Part shown: positions 1 through 6,117 of the stretch, one piece after another
How the letters are laid out: each line of letters begins with the position of its first letter
Position numbering within the stretch: position 1 is the first letter of the stretch
Assembly (NCBI GenBank): GCA_016198885.1
Contig: JACQHV010000050.1
Span: 1 to 7,865, forward strand
Source: Gammaproteobacteria bacterium
GTDB taxonomy: Bacteria > Pseudomonadota > Gammaproteobacteria > Eutrophobiales > Eutrophobiaceae
Length of the DNA stretch: 7,865 bases
Direction: 5' to 3'
Notes under the pieces: model-generated
The model's input: the letters and a program-made list of their open reading frames with translations, nothing else
What the model was told of the DNA's origin: nothing
Databases searched by the model: none
Position numbers and translations under genes: made by a program

Positions 1-41
1 ACTATATACAGAGATCCAACAGGAAAAAAGATTGATATTTT

Positions 42-158
42 TTAAGAAGAGGATATCGAAACAAAGAAAAAGAAGGCCATCGAGATAAAATTCAAGACGG
101 CCACGAAAATGACGATGCCCGGAGTTCTGGGTGATTCGTTTTGAATAACCTCTGTCAT
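42..158 (-). CDS. possible small single-pass membrane peptide (38 aa), unidentified or truncated
   Basis: Reading the minus strand from the ATG at 158 gives 38 codons to a TAA at 42-44. The peptide begins with a polar stretch (MTEVIQNESPRTPG) followed by about 24 mostly hydrophobic residues (IVIFVAVLNFISMAFFFFVS), which would make one transmembrane helix. A purine-rich AGAAAGGGA lies about 8 bases before the ATG and could serve as ribosome-binding site. The 'PRTPGIV' start with a hydrophobic helix resembles, from memory, the N-termini of longer multi-pass inner-membrane proteins, so this could be the stump of a longer gene. The stop comes in an A/T-rich run, and a neighbouring frame stays open to the window edge. 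The gene is divergent from the SoxYZ-like carrier, with only 20 bases between the two possible starts. No function can be assigned. Confidence 0.4.
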   Translation of the reverse strand: MTEVIQNESPRTPGIVIFVAVLNFISMAFFFFVSISSS

Positions 159-178
159 GCGCTTGTCCCTTTCTTGGA

Positions 179-1033
179 TTGGAGATATTCCCGGTTCATT
201 TGATCAACCGTGTGATAATGGCCACCTTGTTCTTCAGTTTTTCTACATTAGTTTTTGCTGATGTAGCCCCGGCAGATTACAGACAGCAGCTCTCAGACAA
301 GGTCTGGGAAGAAAATATAAGGGTACCCAATTTTCAGGATCGTGAAATCATAGAAGGAGCAGCTCAGGATATTCTGGAAATCAAGGCGCCTTATACTGCA
401 GAAGATGCAACGATTGTTCCTGTTTCGATCCACACCAAAATTCCTCAATCTCCAGACAAATACATACAAAAGATCCATATCTACATCGATAAAAACCCGG
501 TCCCCCTTGTCGGCATATTTGAGTTTACCCCGCATAGCGGGAGTGCTGATCTGGCCATGCGTATCAGGGTAGATGATTTCAGCTATGTCCGGGCGATTGC
601 CGAGATGAATGATGGAAAGCTTTATATGACCAAAAGCTTCGTGCGCGCCAAGGGTGCCTGCTCTGCCCCTCCACCTGCAAGCATGGAAGAGTCACAGAAA
701 TTACTGGGTAAGATGAAAATGAATACTGTCGGTGAACTGGTACTTGGCAAGCCAAATCTGATGCAACTCATGATACGGCACCCCAACATAACCGGGCTTG
801 CGCCACTTAAAGTGGGATCACATGTGCGCCCGCCCGCGCATTTCGTCAAGGAAATCACGGTTGACTATAATGGCGAGATGGTCATGAAGGCCCAGTTGAC
901 TTTTTCTGTCAGCATGGACCCGGCCTTTCGTTTCTTCTTTGTACCGGAAAAAGAAGGTGTTATGACTGTTAAAGGCGTTGATACACAGGAAAACCATTTC
1001 AGTTCAACTTATAAGGTCACACTTTCTTCCTAG
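179..1033 (+). CDS. quinoprotein dehydrogenase-associated SoxYZ-like carrier (fused SoxY-SoxZ)
   Basis: A periplasmic protein of 284 residues (271 from the alternative ATG) joining a SoxY-like domain (about 30-175) to a SoxZ-like domain (about 185-284). In canonical Sox systems SoxY carries sulfur intermediates on a Cys in a C-terminal GGCGG arm. Here the probable carrier Cys161 lies in KGACSAPPPAS, internal because SoxZ follows. The SoxZ half shows the 'IRHPNITGL' motif (compare ISHPMETGL in SoxZ), an 'NGEMV' hairpin and 'SMDPAFRFFF'. Single-chain SoxYZ proteins of this kind are known as companions of PQQ-dependent dehydrogenases; their substrate is not established. The residues before Asp28 form a signal peptide ending LVFA. 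The start is uncertain: TTG at 179 gives an N-region with an Arg but no clear ribosome-binding site, while ATG at 218 leaves no positive charge before the hydrophobic core. The family call is firm, the role inferred. Confidence 0.88.
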   Translation: MEIFPVHLINRVIMATLFFSFSTLVFADVAPADYRQQLSDKVWEENIRVPNFQDREIIEGAAQDILEIKAPYTAEDATIVPVSIHTKIPQSPDKYIQKIHIYIDKNPVPLVGIFEFTPHSGSADLAMRIRVDDFSYVRAIAEMNDGKLYMTKSFVRAKGACSAPPPASMEESQKLLGKMKMNTVGELVLGKPNLMQLMIRHPNITGLAPLKVGSHVRPPAHFVKEITVDYNGEMVMKAQLTFSVSMDPAFRFFFVPEKEGVMTVKGVDTQENHFSSTYKVTLSS

Positions 1034-1050
1034 CATTTCGCTTTATACAA

Positions 1051-1082
1051 AAAAACAGGGTGACAAATGTCACCCTGTTTTT
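1051..1082. terminator. bidirectional rho-independent terminator
   Basis: A perfect 9-base stem CAGGGTGAC / GTCACCCTG (1056-1064 with 1069-1077) closes an AAAT loop. It is flanked by a run of A on the left (from 1049) and a run of T on the right (1078-1083) that pair to extend the stem. It sits 17 bases after the stop of the SoxYZ-like gene and 23 bases after the stop of the convergent 125-residue gene. The T-run serves the plus-strand transcript and the A-run the minus-strand one, so a single hairpin can end both. Confidence 0.93.
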
Positions 1083-1105
1083 TGCATTCCTAAAGAAACC
1101 GGTTT

Positions 1106-1483
1106 TTAATTCTGCTTGGTTACCGGTGGTCTTTTAACATGCTTTACAACAGGACATTGAGCATCTGCTTCAATCCTGGCTTTTTGCAATTTCTTATCGT
1201 CTTCTTTAGCGAGCTTATTGTCCCGGACGAACCCACCCCGATCACCCGGCATCTCTTGATTGCGTTCGAAAGTCATTGCACCTTCATACTCTTCATAGGA
1301 CATTGACTTTGCAATTACGTCATGCTTGCAAATACAAGTATAGAGGTTTTCGTCGGTCTGCGCGCCAAGTTCCGCCATACAATTCAGAACAAACCTGACC
1401 GTTTCTTCTGTAGGAAAACCATCAGCCAAACTATTGCCAGAAAATGCAAGTAATGGCAATAAAGCAAAACCATAAATTCTCAT
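1106..1483 (-). CDS. small secreted cysteine-containing protein, function unknown
   Basis: A 125-residue protein that I cannot assign to a characterised family. It begins with a clear signal peptide (MRIYGFALLPLLAFSGNSLA, cleavage before Asp21), so the mature protein is probably periplasmic. The mature part is helical-looking and charged, with four cysteines: Cys35, Cys50 and Cys52 in a CIC motif, and Cys110. These could form two disulfides or bind metal; there is no CXXCH haem site. A region around 62-89 (SYEEYEGAMTFERN followed by a Gly/Asp/Arg-rich stretch) looks conserved in character. The tail is basic and Pro-containing. The ATG at 1483 has a good GGAG at 1492-1495, 8 bases upstream. 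The gene converges on the SoxYZ-like carrier and lies 97 bases downstream of waaA on the same strand. A link to quinoprotein oxidation is only a neighbourhood guess. Confidence 0.85.
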   Translation of the reverse strand: MRIYGFALLPLLAFSGNSLADGFPTEETVRFVLNCMAELGAQTDENLYTCICKHDVIAKSMSYEEYEGAMTFERNQEMPGDRGGFVRDNKLAKEDDKKLQKARIEADAQCPVVKHVKRPPVTKQN

Positions 1484-1491
1484 CTTATTTT

Positions 1492-1495
1492 CTCC
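1492..1495 (-). promoter_or_regulatory. ribosome-binding site of the 125-aa secreted protein
   Basis: GGAG on the minus strand, 8 bases before the ATG at 1483. It fixes the start that gives a complete signal peptide. The A/T-rich stretch from about 1500 to 1545 upstream could hold this gene's own promoter, but I see no convincing paired -35 and -10 boxes. Confidence 0.6.
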
Positions 1496-1542
1496 GTCTC
1501 ACTGATAATCAATTTTTAATGTAAATATAATAACAAAGTTTA

Positions 1543-1575
1543 TCACTTTATCCAGCCGCCTGATTCTGTATTCAT
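1543..1575 (-). other. 10-codon reading frame with a strong ribosome-binding site after waaA
   Basis: The last codons of waaA contain AAAGGAG (1585-1591, minus strand). Nine bases further on, an ATG at 1575 opens MNTESGGWIK and then TGA. The ribosome-binding site is stronger than those of most genes in this window and the spacing is normal. Possible readings are a translated micropeptide, a leader peptide for the downstream secreted-protein gene, the remnant of a lost gene, or chance inside the waaA stop region. Nothing in the peptide (no run of one amino acid, no following attenuator hairpin) supports classic attenuation. Confidence 0.25.
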
Positions 1576-1580
1576 TAGAT

Positions 1581-2915
1581 TCAACTCCTTTCAGAAGTTG
1601 CATTTTGAATAAGATAGGGCTGCAGACTCTGCATCAAACGATTAATACTGCCGCGGTTGGTCTCAACCATTTGCCTGCCTTTTTCGCCGGCGTTGTGCCG
1701 TAAATTTGCATCAGCAAGTAATTGATTGACTTTATCCGCCAATTGTTCTGCATCAGATACAGTCCATGCAGCACCAGAATCCTGGAGTAGCTGGCTGATC
1801 TCCATAAAATTGTGGACATAAGGCCCTATGATCACCGGCACACCAAGACTGGCAGGTTCAAGCATATTATGTCCTCCAATAGGCACCAGACTGCCGCCGA
1901 TAAAGGCGATATCAGATGCAGCATAGAACATGGGTAATTCACCCAATGTATCCAGAACAAAAACCTGTATATGCTCATCACATCGTACTTCCTCGCTCTT
2001 ACGCACTGTCTGGTAGCCATATTTCTCACATAATTCCACTACATTGTTAAAACGTTCGGGATGACGTGGGGCAATTATTAACAAACAATGATGATGTTGT
2101 TTCAGGACGCTTGCAAAGGCATCCAGTATTATTTTTTCTTCGCCTTCATGAGTGCTTGCTGCAATCCATGCTGGCCGATTCACTGACAAGTCACGGCGCA
2201 ATGACTGCGACTGCTCAACCAGACTGTAAGGCAATTTAATATCAAACTTCAGATTACCCATAACCGTAACATTGTCCGGCGGCGCCCCAAGCTGGATTAA
2301 TCGATCTGCGTCTGCCTTGCTCTGTGCGGCAATCAATGAAATATCAGATAACGTTTTTCGTGCAAGTTGAGGCAAGTGCGCATAACCTTTTGTTGACTGC
2401 ACCGACATTCTCGCATTTGCCAGGATCACCGGTATTGCCTTTGCCCTGCAATAATGAAAGAGATTGGGCCATAACTCGGTTTCCATGACAACAAAAAGCA
2501 TCGGTTGAATGCGCGAAATGAAACGCTTGACTGAACCAGGCAAATCATAGGGAAGATATCGATGTTTTACTGTATCTGAAAAATTCTGTTGTACACTCAA
2601 TGCCCCGGTTGGAGTCATGGTGGTGATCAAAAGTTGATATTGAGGATAATCTTTCAGCAGTTGATTGATTAAAGGTTTTGTTGCATGTACTTCACCCACA
2701 GATACTGCGTGTATCCATAATACGGGACGCCTGTCCTCCAACACCGGGCAATAACCAAAACGTTCATGCCAACGCTTCCAGTAGTCCGGGTTGCGTACGC
2801 TTGACCAGATTAACCGCACGAACACAAGGGGAATTAATAAATACAGAACCGCTGAATAGAGGAATCGCAAGGTAAAGACTTTCCGATCAATCTTCTTTGC
2901 ACCTTTCACTGGCAT
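1581..2915 (-). CDS. waaA: 3-deoxy-D-manno-octulosonic acid (Kdo) transferase WaaA/KdtA
   Basis: Transfers Kdo from CMP-Kdo to the lipid A precursor at the cytoplasmic face of the inner membrane, the first step of LPS core assembly. The protein lines up along its length with E. coli KdtA. An N-terminal hydrophobic anchor (about 17-38, RFLYSAVLYLLIPLVF) is followed by WIHAVSVGE with the expected catalytic Glu75, then TTMTPTG (98-104), LPYDLPG, METELWPN (144-151), NARMS and STHEGEE. The C-terminal lobe has APRHPERF (282-289) and the donor-site motif GGSLVPIGGHNMLEP (340-354). With the ATG at 2915 it is 444 residues and overlaps hldD by 29 bases. The E. coli enzyme is 425 residues and begins just before the hydrophobic anchor, so a TTG at 2870 (429 residues, 16 bases after the hldD stop) is a credible alternative. 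Downstream of hldE and hldD in one operon. Confidence 0.97.
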   Translation of the reverse strand: MPVKGAKKIDRKVFTLRFLYSAVLYLLIPLVFVRLIWSSVRNPDYWKRWHERFGYCPVLEDRRPVLWIHAVSVGEVHATKPLINQLLKDYPQYQLLITTMTPTGALSVQQNFSDTVKHRYLPYDLPGSVKRFISRIQPMLFVVMETELWPNLFHYCRAKAIPVILANARMSVQSTKGYAHLPQLARKTLSDISLIAAQSKADADRLIQLGAPPDNVTVMGNLKFDIKLPYSLVEQSQSLRRDLSVNRPAWIAASTHEGEEKIILDAFASVLKQHHHCLLIIAPRHPERFNNVVELCEKYGYQTVRKSEEVRCDEHIQVFVLDTLGELPMFYAASDIAFIGGSLVPIGGHNMLEPASLGVPVIIGPYVHNFMEISQLLQDSGAAWTVSDAEQLADKVNQLLADANLRHNAGEKGRQMVETNRGSINRLMQSLQPYLIQNATSERS

Positions 2916-3852
2916 TGAGCCAATTGAGATAGTGCTTTATCCCATCTTCAAGTGAAAGGAATTCATGTTGATATCCGGATTTTCGCAAAGCGCTGGTATC
3001 GGCCTCAGTAAAACTTTGATAACTGTTTTTTAAATGTGCTGGCATGTCGATATATGAGATTTCGCCCCGGCCATGCCAGGCGATAATTGCCCTGGCGAGA
3101 TCATTAAAACTGCGACTCTTGCCTGTACCGACATTATATATACCTGTAATTTCTGTATGATTGAGGCACCAGAGATTGACAGCGACCACATCATTTACAA
3201 AGATGAAATCCCGGCGTTGCTCACCATCTGCATAATCACCGCTGCCTTTGAATAATTTTACACATCCTGTAGTCAATAATTGCTGATTAAAATGAAAGGC
3301 GACACTGGCCATGGTTTGTTTATGTTGTTCCCTGGGCCCATAGACATTGAAATAACGCAAACCGATAATCCGGGTTTTCGCATCACTGATAACACGCCGT
3401 ACATATTCATCAAACAGATATTTTGAATAGCCATAAACATTGATAGGCGATTCATTCATGTTGATTTCCTTAAAAATACGGCCTGTCCCGTAGACTGAGG
3501 CGCTGGAAGCATAGATAAATGGAATCGCGTGACTCATGCAATAATGCAACAGATTTTTCGAATACACATAGTTATTCTGCATCATGTAACGCCCATCCCA
3601 TTCCATGGTGTTGGTACAGGCACCCTGATGGAATATCGCATCTACTTTCTCCGGAAATAATTCGTTTGCCATAATGAACGCGCTTAAGTCATTCGTATCC
3701 CAGTAATCTTTGAACTGGCAGCCCACCAGATTCCTGAACTTGGTGCCATCGGTTAAATCATCAACCACCAGAATATCATCATGGCCTTTTTCATTAAGTC
3801 CACGAATCAGATTATTGCCAATAAATCCGGCGCCTCCTGTAACAATAATCAT
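2887..3852 (-). CDS. hldD: ADP-L-glycero-D-manno-heptose 6-epimerase
   Basis: Converts ADP-D-glycero-beta-D-manno-heptose to the L-glycero epimer, the heptose donor for the LPS inner core. It is a short-chain dehydrogenase/reductase-type enzyme of 321 residues (310 in E. coli). The N-terminal nucleotide-binding motif is GGAGFIG (6-12). The catalytic residues fall at the E. coli positions: Ser116 in YASSASVYG, Tyr140 and Lys144 in VYGYSKYLFDEY, and Lys178 in YGPREQHK. The frame is open upstream to another ATG at 3906, but starting there would add 18 residues before the Rossmann fold and run deep into hldE. The ATG at 3852 gives the canonical MIIVTGG start and shares ATGA with the hldE stop, which suggests translational coupling. 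It sits between hldE and waaA in one LPS-core operon. Confidence 0.97.
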   Translation of the reverse strand: MIIVTGGAGFIGNNLIRGLNEKGHDDILVVDDLTDGTKFRNLVGCQFKDYWDTNDLSAFIMANELFPEKVDAIFHQGACTNTMEWDGRYMMQNNYVYSKNLLHYCMSHAIPFIYASSASVYGTGRIFKEINMNESPINVYGYSKYLFDEYVRRVISDAKTRIIGLRYFNVYGPREQHKQTMASVAFHFNQQLLTTGCVKLFKGSGDYADGEQRRDFIFVNDVVAVNLWCLNHTEITGIYNVGTGKSRSFNDLARAIIAWHGRGEISYIDMPAHLKNSYQSFTEADTSALRKSGYQHEFLSLEDGIKHYLNWLNASERCKED

Positions 3853-5285
3853 TTTTTCCGTCCACTGCCGGAACGGGCGGCATCGATGATCTGGCTCGTC
3901 GAACACTCATTAACCAGGGGGATAATATGTACTTTCCCGCCTTTTTTCTTCACATGTTCGGCACCGGCAATCTCGTCTGGCTGATAATCACCACCCTTGA
4001 CCAATATATCCGGTGAAATATCACGGATCAGGCGTTCCGGCGTATCTTCACAAAAAGATACCACCCAATCTACCGGTTTCAGCGCGCTTAATACTGCGAG
4101 TCGATGTTCCAGGGGATTAACAGGTCTTCCTTTACCTTTTAAACGACACACAGAATCGTCATTATTCACGGCCACAATCAGATAATCCCCAAGTTGTTTT
4201 GCCTGCTGCAGATAATTAACATGCCCCGCATGCAGAATGTCAAAACATCCATTGGTCATGACAATTGTTTTACCCTGTGCTTTAATTTTTTTCAAAACTT
4301 CTGATAATTGCGTTTGATCCAGAATCCCCGTGTCATTTGCATGTACTTCCATACTCTTATTTAATTCATCTGCGGTTACGCTGGCTGCACCCAGTTTTGC
4401 TACAACCAGCCCAGCGGCCTGATTGGCCAGTGCAGTTGCATGGACAACATCATTGCCGGATGCCAATGCAGCTGCCAGAGTTGCGATCACGGTATCACCC
4501 GCACCAGTCACATCGAATACTTCCCGCGCCTGCGCGGTTAAATGTACTGGAGCGGCACTATGCCGTATCAATGTCATTCCATGTTCGCCCCGAGTAACCA
4601 GTAAAGAATCAATCTCAAGTGATTTACATAAATTCCTTCCCTTTACAACAATTGCATCTTCATCCTTGCAAGGACCAACCACTGCTTCAAACTCCTTGAG
4701 ATTCGGTGTGAGCAAGTTCGCGCCATGATAACGTTTAAATTCCGTTCCCTTTGGATCAACCAGTACTTTTTTTCCTGCGGCCCGGCTTGTGCGAATAAAT
4801 CCTTCGACATTGGTAAGACTGCCCTTGGCATAATCAGATAAAACTACGATTTCTGAATCTTTCACTTGCATCTTAAAGAGTTCGAATAATGCATCTACAT
4901 CAACCAACTCGGGATGCGCTTCATAATCCAGACGTATAAGCTGTTGATGCTGGCTTAAGACACGTAATTTTGTAATGGTAGGAAAGCCTTTTTGCCTGAT
5001 AAATTTACAACTGACACCATAGCCAGACAACAACCGGACCAGGGTATCCGCCGCGGGATCATCACCTGTAATTCCTATCAGACAAGAACCAACGCCAAGA
5101 CGGGATATGTTCAGGGCGACATTCCCTGCGCCTCCCGGGCGTTCTTCTGTATCCTGTACATGCACAATGGGGACAGGTGCCTCCGGCGATATCCTGGTAG
5201 TATCACCATGCACATAGCGATCAAGGATAACATCCCCGACTACCAGAACATTTGCTGTACTTTTCGGGATGAATGACTGGTTCAT
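3849..5285 (-). CDS. hldE: bifunctional heptose-7-phosphate kinase / heptose-1-phosphate adenylyltransferase
   Basis: A cytoplasmic enzyme of 478 residues making two steps of ADP-heptose synthesis. The N-terminal PfkB/ribokinase-type domain (about 1-318) phosphorylates D-glycero-D-manno-heptose 7-phosphate at C1. It has the substrate motif around 48-64 (RPGGAGNVALNISRLG), DPKGTEF and the signature DVTGAGDT (258-265), with Asp264 as the expected catalytic base. The C-terminal nucleotidyltransferase domain (about 340-478) adds AMP after removal of the second phosphate by GmhB, which is not in this window. It has TNGCFDILHAGHVNYL with the HxGH motif at 352-355, LKGKGRPVNPLEHR, and the CSTSQII tail motif. 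Both halves look intact. The fused form is typical of gammaproteobacteria. The only ATG near the N-terminus is at 5285, and its ribosome-binding site is weak. First gene of the hldE-hldD-waaA operon, overlapping hldD by four bases. Confidence 0.97.
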   Translation of the reverse strand: MNQSFIPKSTANVLVVGDVILDRYVHGDTTRISPEAPVPIVHVQDTEERPGGAGNVALNISRLGVGSCLIGITGDDPAADTLVRLLSGYGVSCKFIRQKGFPTITKLRVLSQHQQLIRLDYEAHPELVDVDALFELFKMQVKDSEIVVLSDYAKGSLTNVEGFIRTSRAAGKKVLVDPKGTEFKRYHGANLLTPNLKEFEAVVGPCKDEDAIVVKGRNLCKSLEIDSLLVTRGEHGMTLIRHSAAPVHLTAQAREVFDVTGAGDTVIATLAAALASGNDVVHATALANQAAGLVVAKLGAASVTADELNKSMEVHANDTGILDQTQLSEVLKKIKAQGKTIVMTNGCFDILHAGHVNYLQQAKQLGDYLIVAVNNDDSVCRLKGKGRPVNPLEHRLAVLSALKPVDWVVSFCEDTPERLIRDISPDILVKGGDYQPDEIAGAEHVKKKGGKVHIIPLVNECSTSQIIDAARSGSGRKK

Positions 5286-5331
5286 TATTTATTTCATCGT
5301 CATAAGTTAGTGGTTATATTTTCACCGGGTC

Positions 5332-5366
5332 ATGGGTTATTATACGTTGAATCTTAACATACCCAT
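5332..5366. repeat. imperfect inverted repeat in the hldE/DUF3108 divergent region
   Basis: ATGGGT (5332-5337) is mirrored by ACCCAT (5361-5366). Further in, TTA on the left arm and TAA on the right arm also correspond if a one-base offset is allowed. The repeat brackets the candidate -10 box of hldE. It could be an operator for both divergent genes or coincidence; no regulator is recognisable. Confidence 0.3.
5339..5344 (-). promoter_or_regulatory. candidate -10 box of the hldE operon promoter
   Basis: A perfect TATAAT on the minus strand, about 54 bases upstream of the hldE ATG, which would give a leader of roughly 45 bases. The bases 16-18 upstream (around 5361-5368) match TTGACA poorly, so the promoter would be weak, activator-dependent, or not real. 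The overlapping plus-strand TATTAT (5338-5343) could equally be a -10 for the divergent DUF3108 gene, also without a good -35. Confidence 0.35.
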
Positions 5367-5384
5367 CATGTCCAAACGCCTAAT

Positions 5385-6107
5385 ATGTGGCAAATAAAGT
5401 ACCTCCTTCCCGGCGCTGCTTTACTGTCATTCAGCATTGTTTTAGCTAATGATCAACAACCATTATTATTTAACGCATCCTATAAACTGTATAGTAGCGG
5501 GATTGAAATCGCTGTGTCACAGCGCACTATGAGTAATTCCCATGATAATAAATACGTTTACCGGAACGTGAGTCATACAACGGGGATTGCCTCACTCTTT
5601 TATAAAGACCACATTGTGGAAGAATCTCAGTGGAAATTCGCAAATGATCAATTATACCCGCTTGATTATTCCTATGTGCGCACACGCGGTAAGAAAGATC
5701 GTGAAGTAAACATTCATTTCGATTGGGAAAACAATTTGATTATAAACAGGGTTAATGATCGTACCCGGAAAATGCAGCTTGAATCTGGCGTTCTGGATAA
5801 ACTTCTTTATCAGTATGCAATCATGCGCGATCTGCAGAATGGATATTTCCCCGGGTCTTATACCATCGCTGACGGCGGTAAAATGAAAACGTATAACTTT
5901 GAGCAACTTGGAGAAGAAACGATTTATACCCCTCTGGGTGATCTTCATACAATAAAGGTGCTTCGGTATAAACCGGATGACAGCACTCAGAATAAATTAA
6001 TCTTCTGGTGCGCTCCCGGATTTCAGTATTTGCCCGTCAAGATTGAACAGACCGAGGAAGATGGCCAGATCATAACCGCTGTTATTGAATCACTTTCCTG
6101 GCTTTAA
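5385..6107 (+). CDS. DUF3108 domain-containing exported protein
   Basis: A 240-residue protein with a signal peptide (MWQIKYLLPGAALLSFSIVLA, cleavage before Asn22) and a mature part rich in short beta-strands. It matches the DUF3108 pattern: an N-terminal 'F.ASYKLYSSGIEIAVSQRTM' strand pair, 'TGIASLFYKDHIVEES.W', 'P.DYSYVRTRGKKDRE', a central 'DKLLYQYAIMRDLQNG', then 'TYNFEQLGEETIYTPLGDLHTIKV' and the closing 'FWCAPGFQYLPVKIEQTEEDG'. The family is widespread in proteobacteria and is thought to be periplasmic or envelope-associated; its biochemical role is not established. It is divergent from hldE, 99 bases apart, and convergent with dsbC, with only 10 bases between the stops. No good ribosome-binding site precedes the ATG at 5385, so the start is set mainly by the signal peptide. 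The family call is firm, the function unknown. Confidence 0.9.
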   Translation: MWQIKYLLPGAALLSFSIVLANDQQPLLFNASYKLYSSGIEIAVSQRTMSNSHDNKYVYRNVSHTTGIASLFYKDHIVEESQWKFANDQLYPLDYSYVRTRGKKDREVNIHFDWENNLIINRVNDRTRKMQLESGVLDKLLYQYAIMRDLQNGYFPGSYTIADGGKMKTYNFEQLGEETIYTPLGDLHTIKVLRYKPDDSTQNKLIFWCAPGFQYLPVKIEQTEEDGQIITAVIESLSWL

Positions 6108-6117
6108 TCTGGCTCGA

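Noticed and set aside
1536..1550. Small hairpin AAAGT / ACTTT after waaA as a terminator
   Set aside because: The stem is only five A/T-rich base pairs and no proper T-run follows, so it is unlikely to terminate transcription.
3853..3906. N-terminal extension of hldD to the ATG at 3906
   Set aside because: It would add 18 residues before the canonical MIIVTGG start and overlap hldE by about 57 bases. The ATGA overlap at 3849-3852 is the normal junction.
4337..4728. Overlapping plus-strand frames of 86 and 101 codons
   Set aside because: They are antisense to the intact hldE kinase domain and show no protein family features.
5289..5303. Upstream mini-frame ATG ACG ATG AAA TAA before hldE
   Set aside because: It is four codons long with no ribosome-binding site, and such a frame is expected by chance in A/T-rich leader DNA.
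5652..5948. 98-codon minus-strand frame
   Set aside because: It is antisense to the DUF3108 gene and has no supporting motif or start signal.
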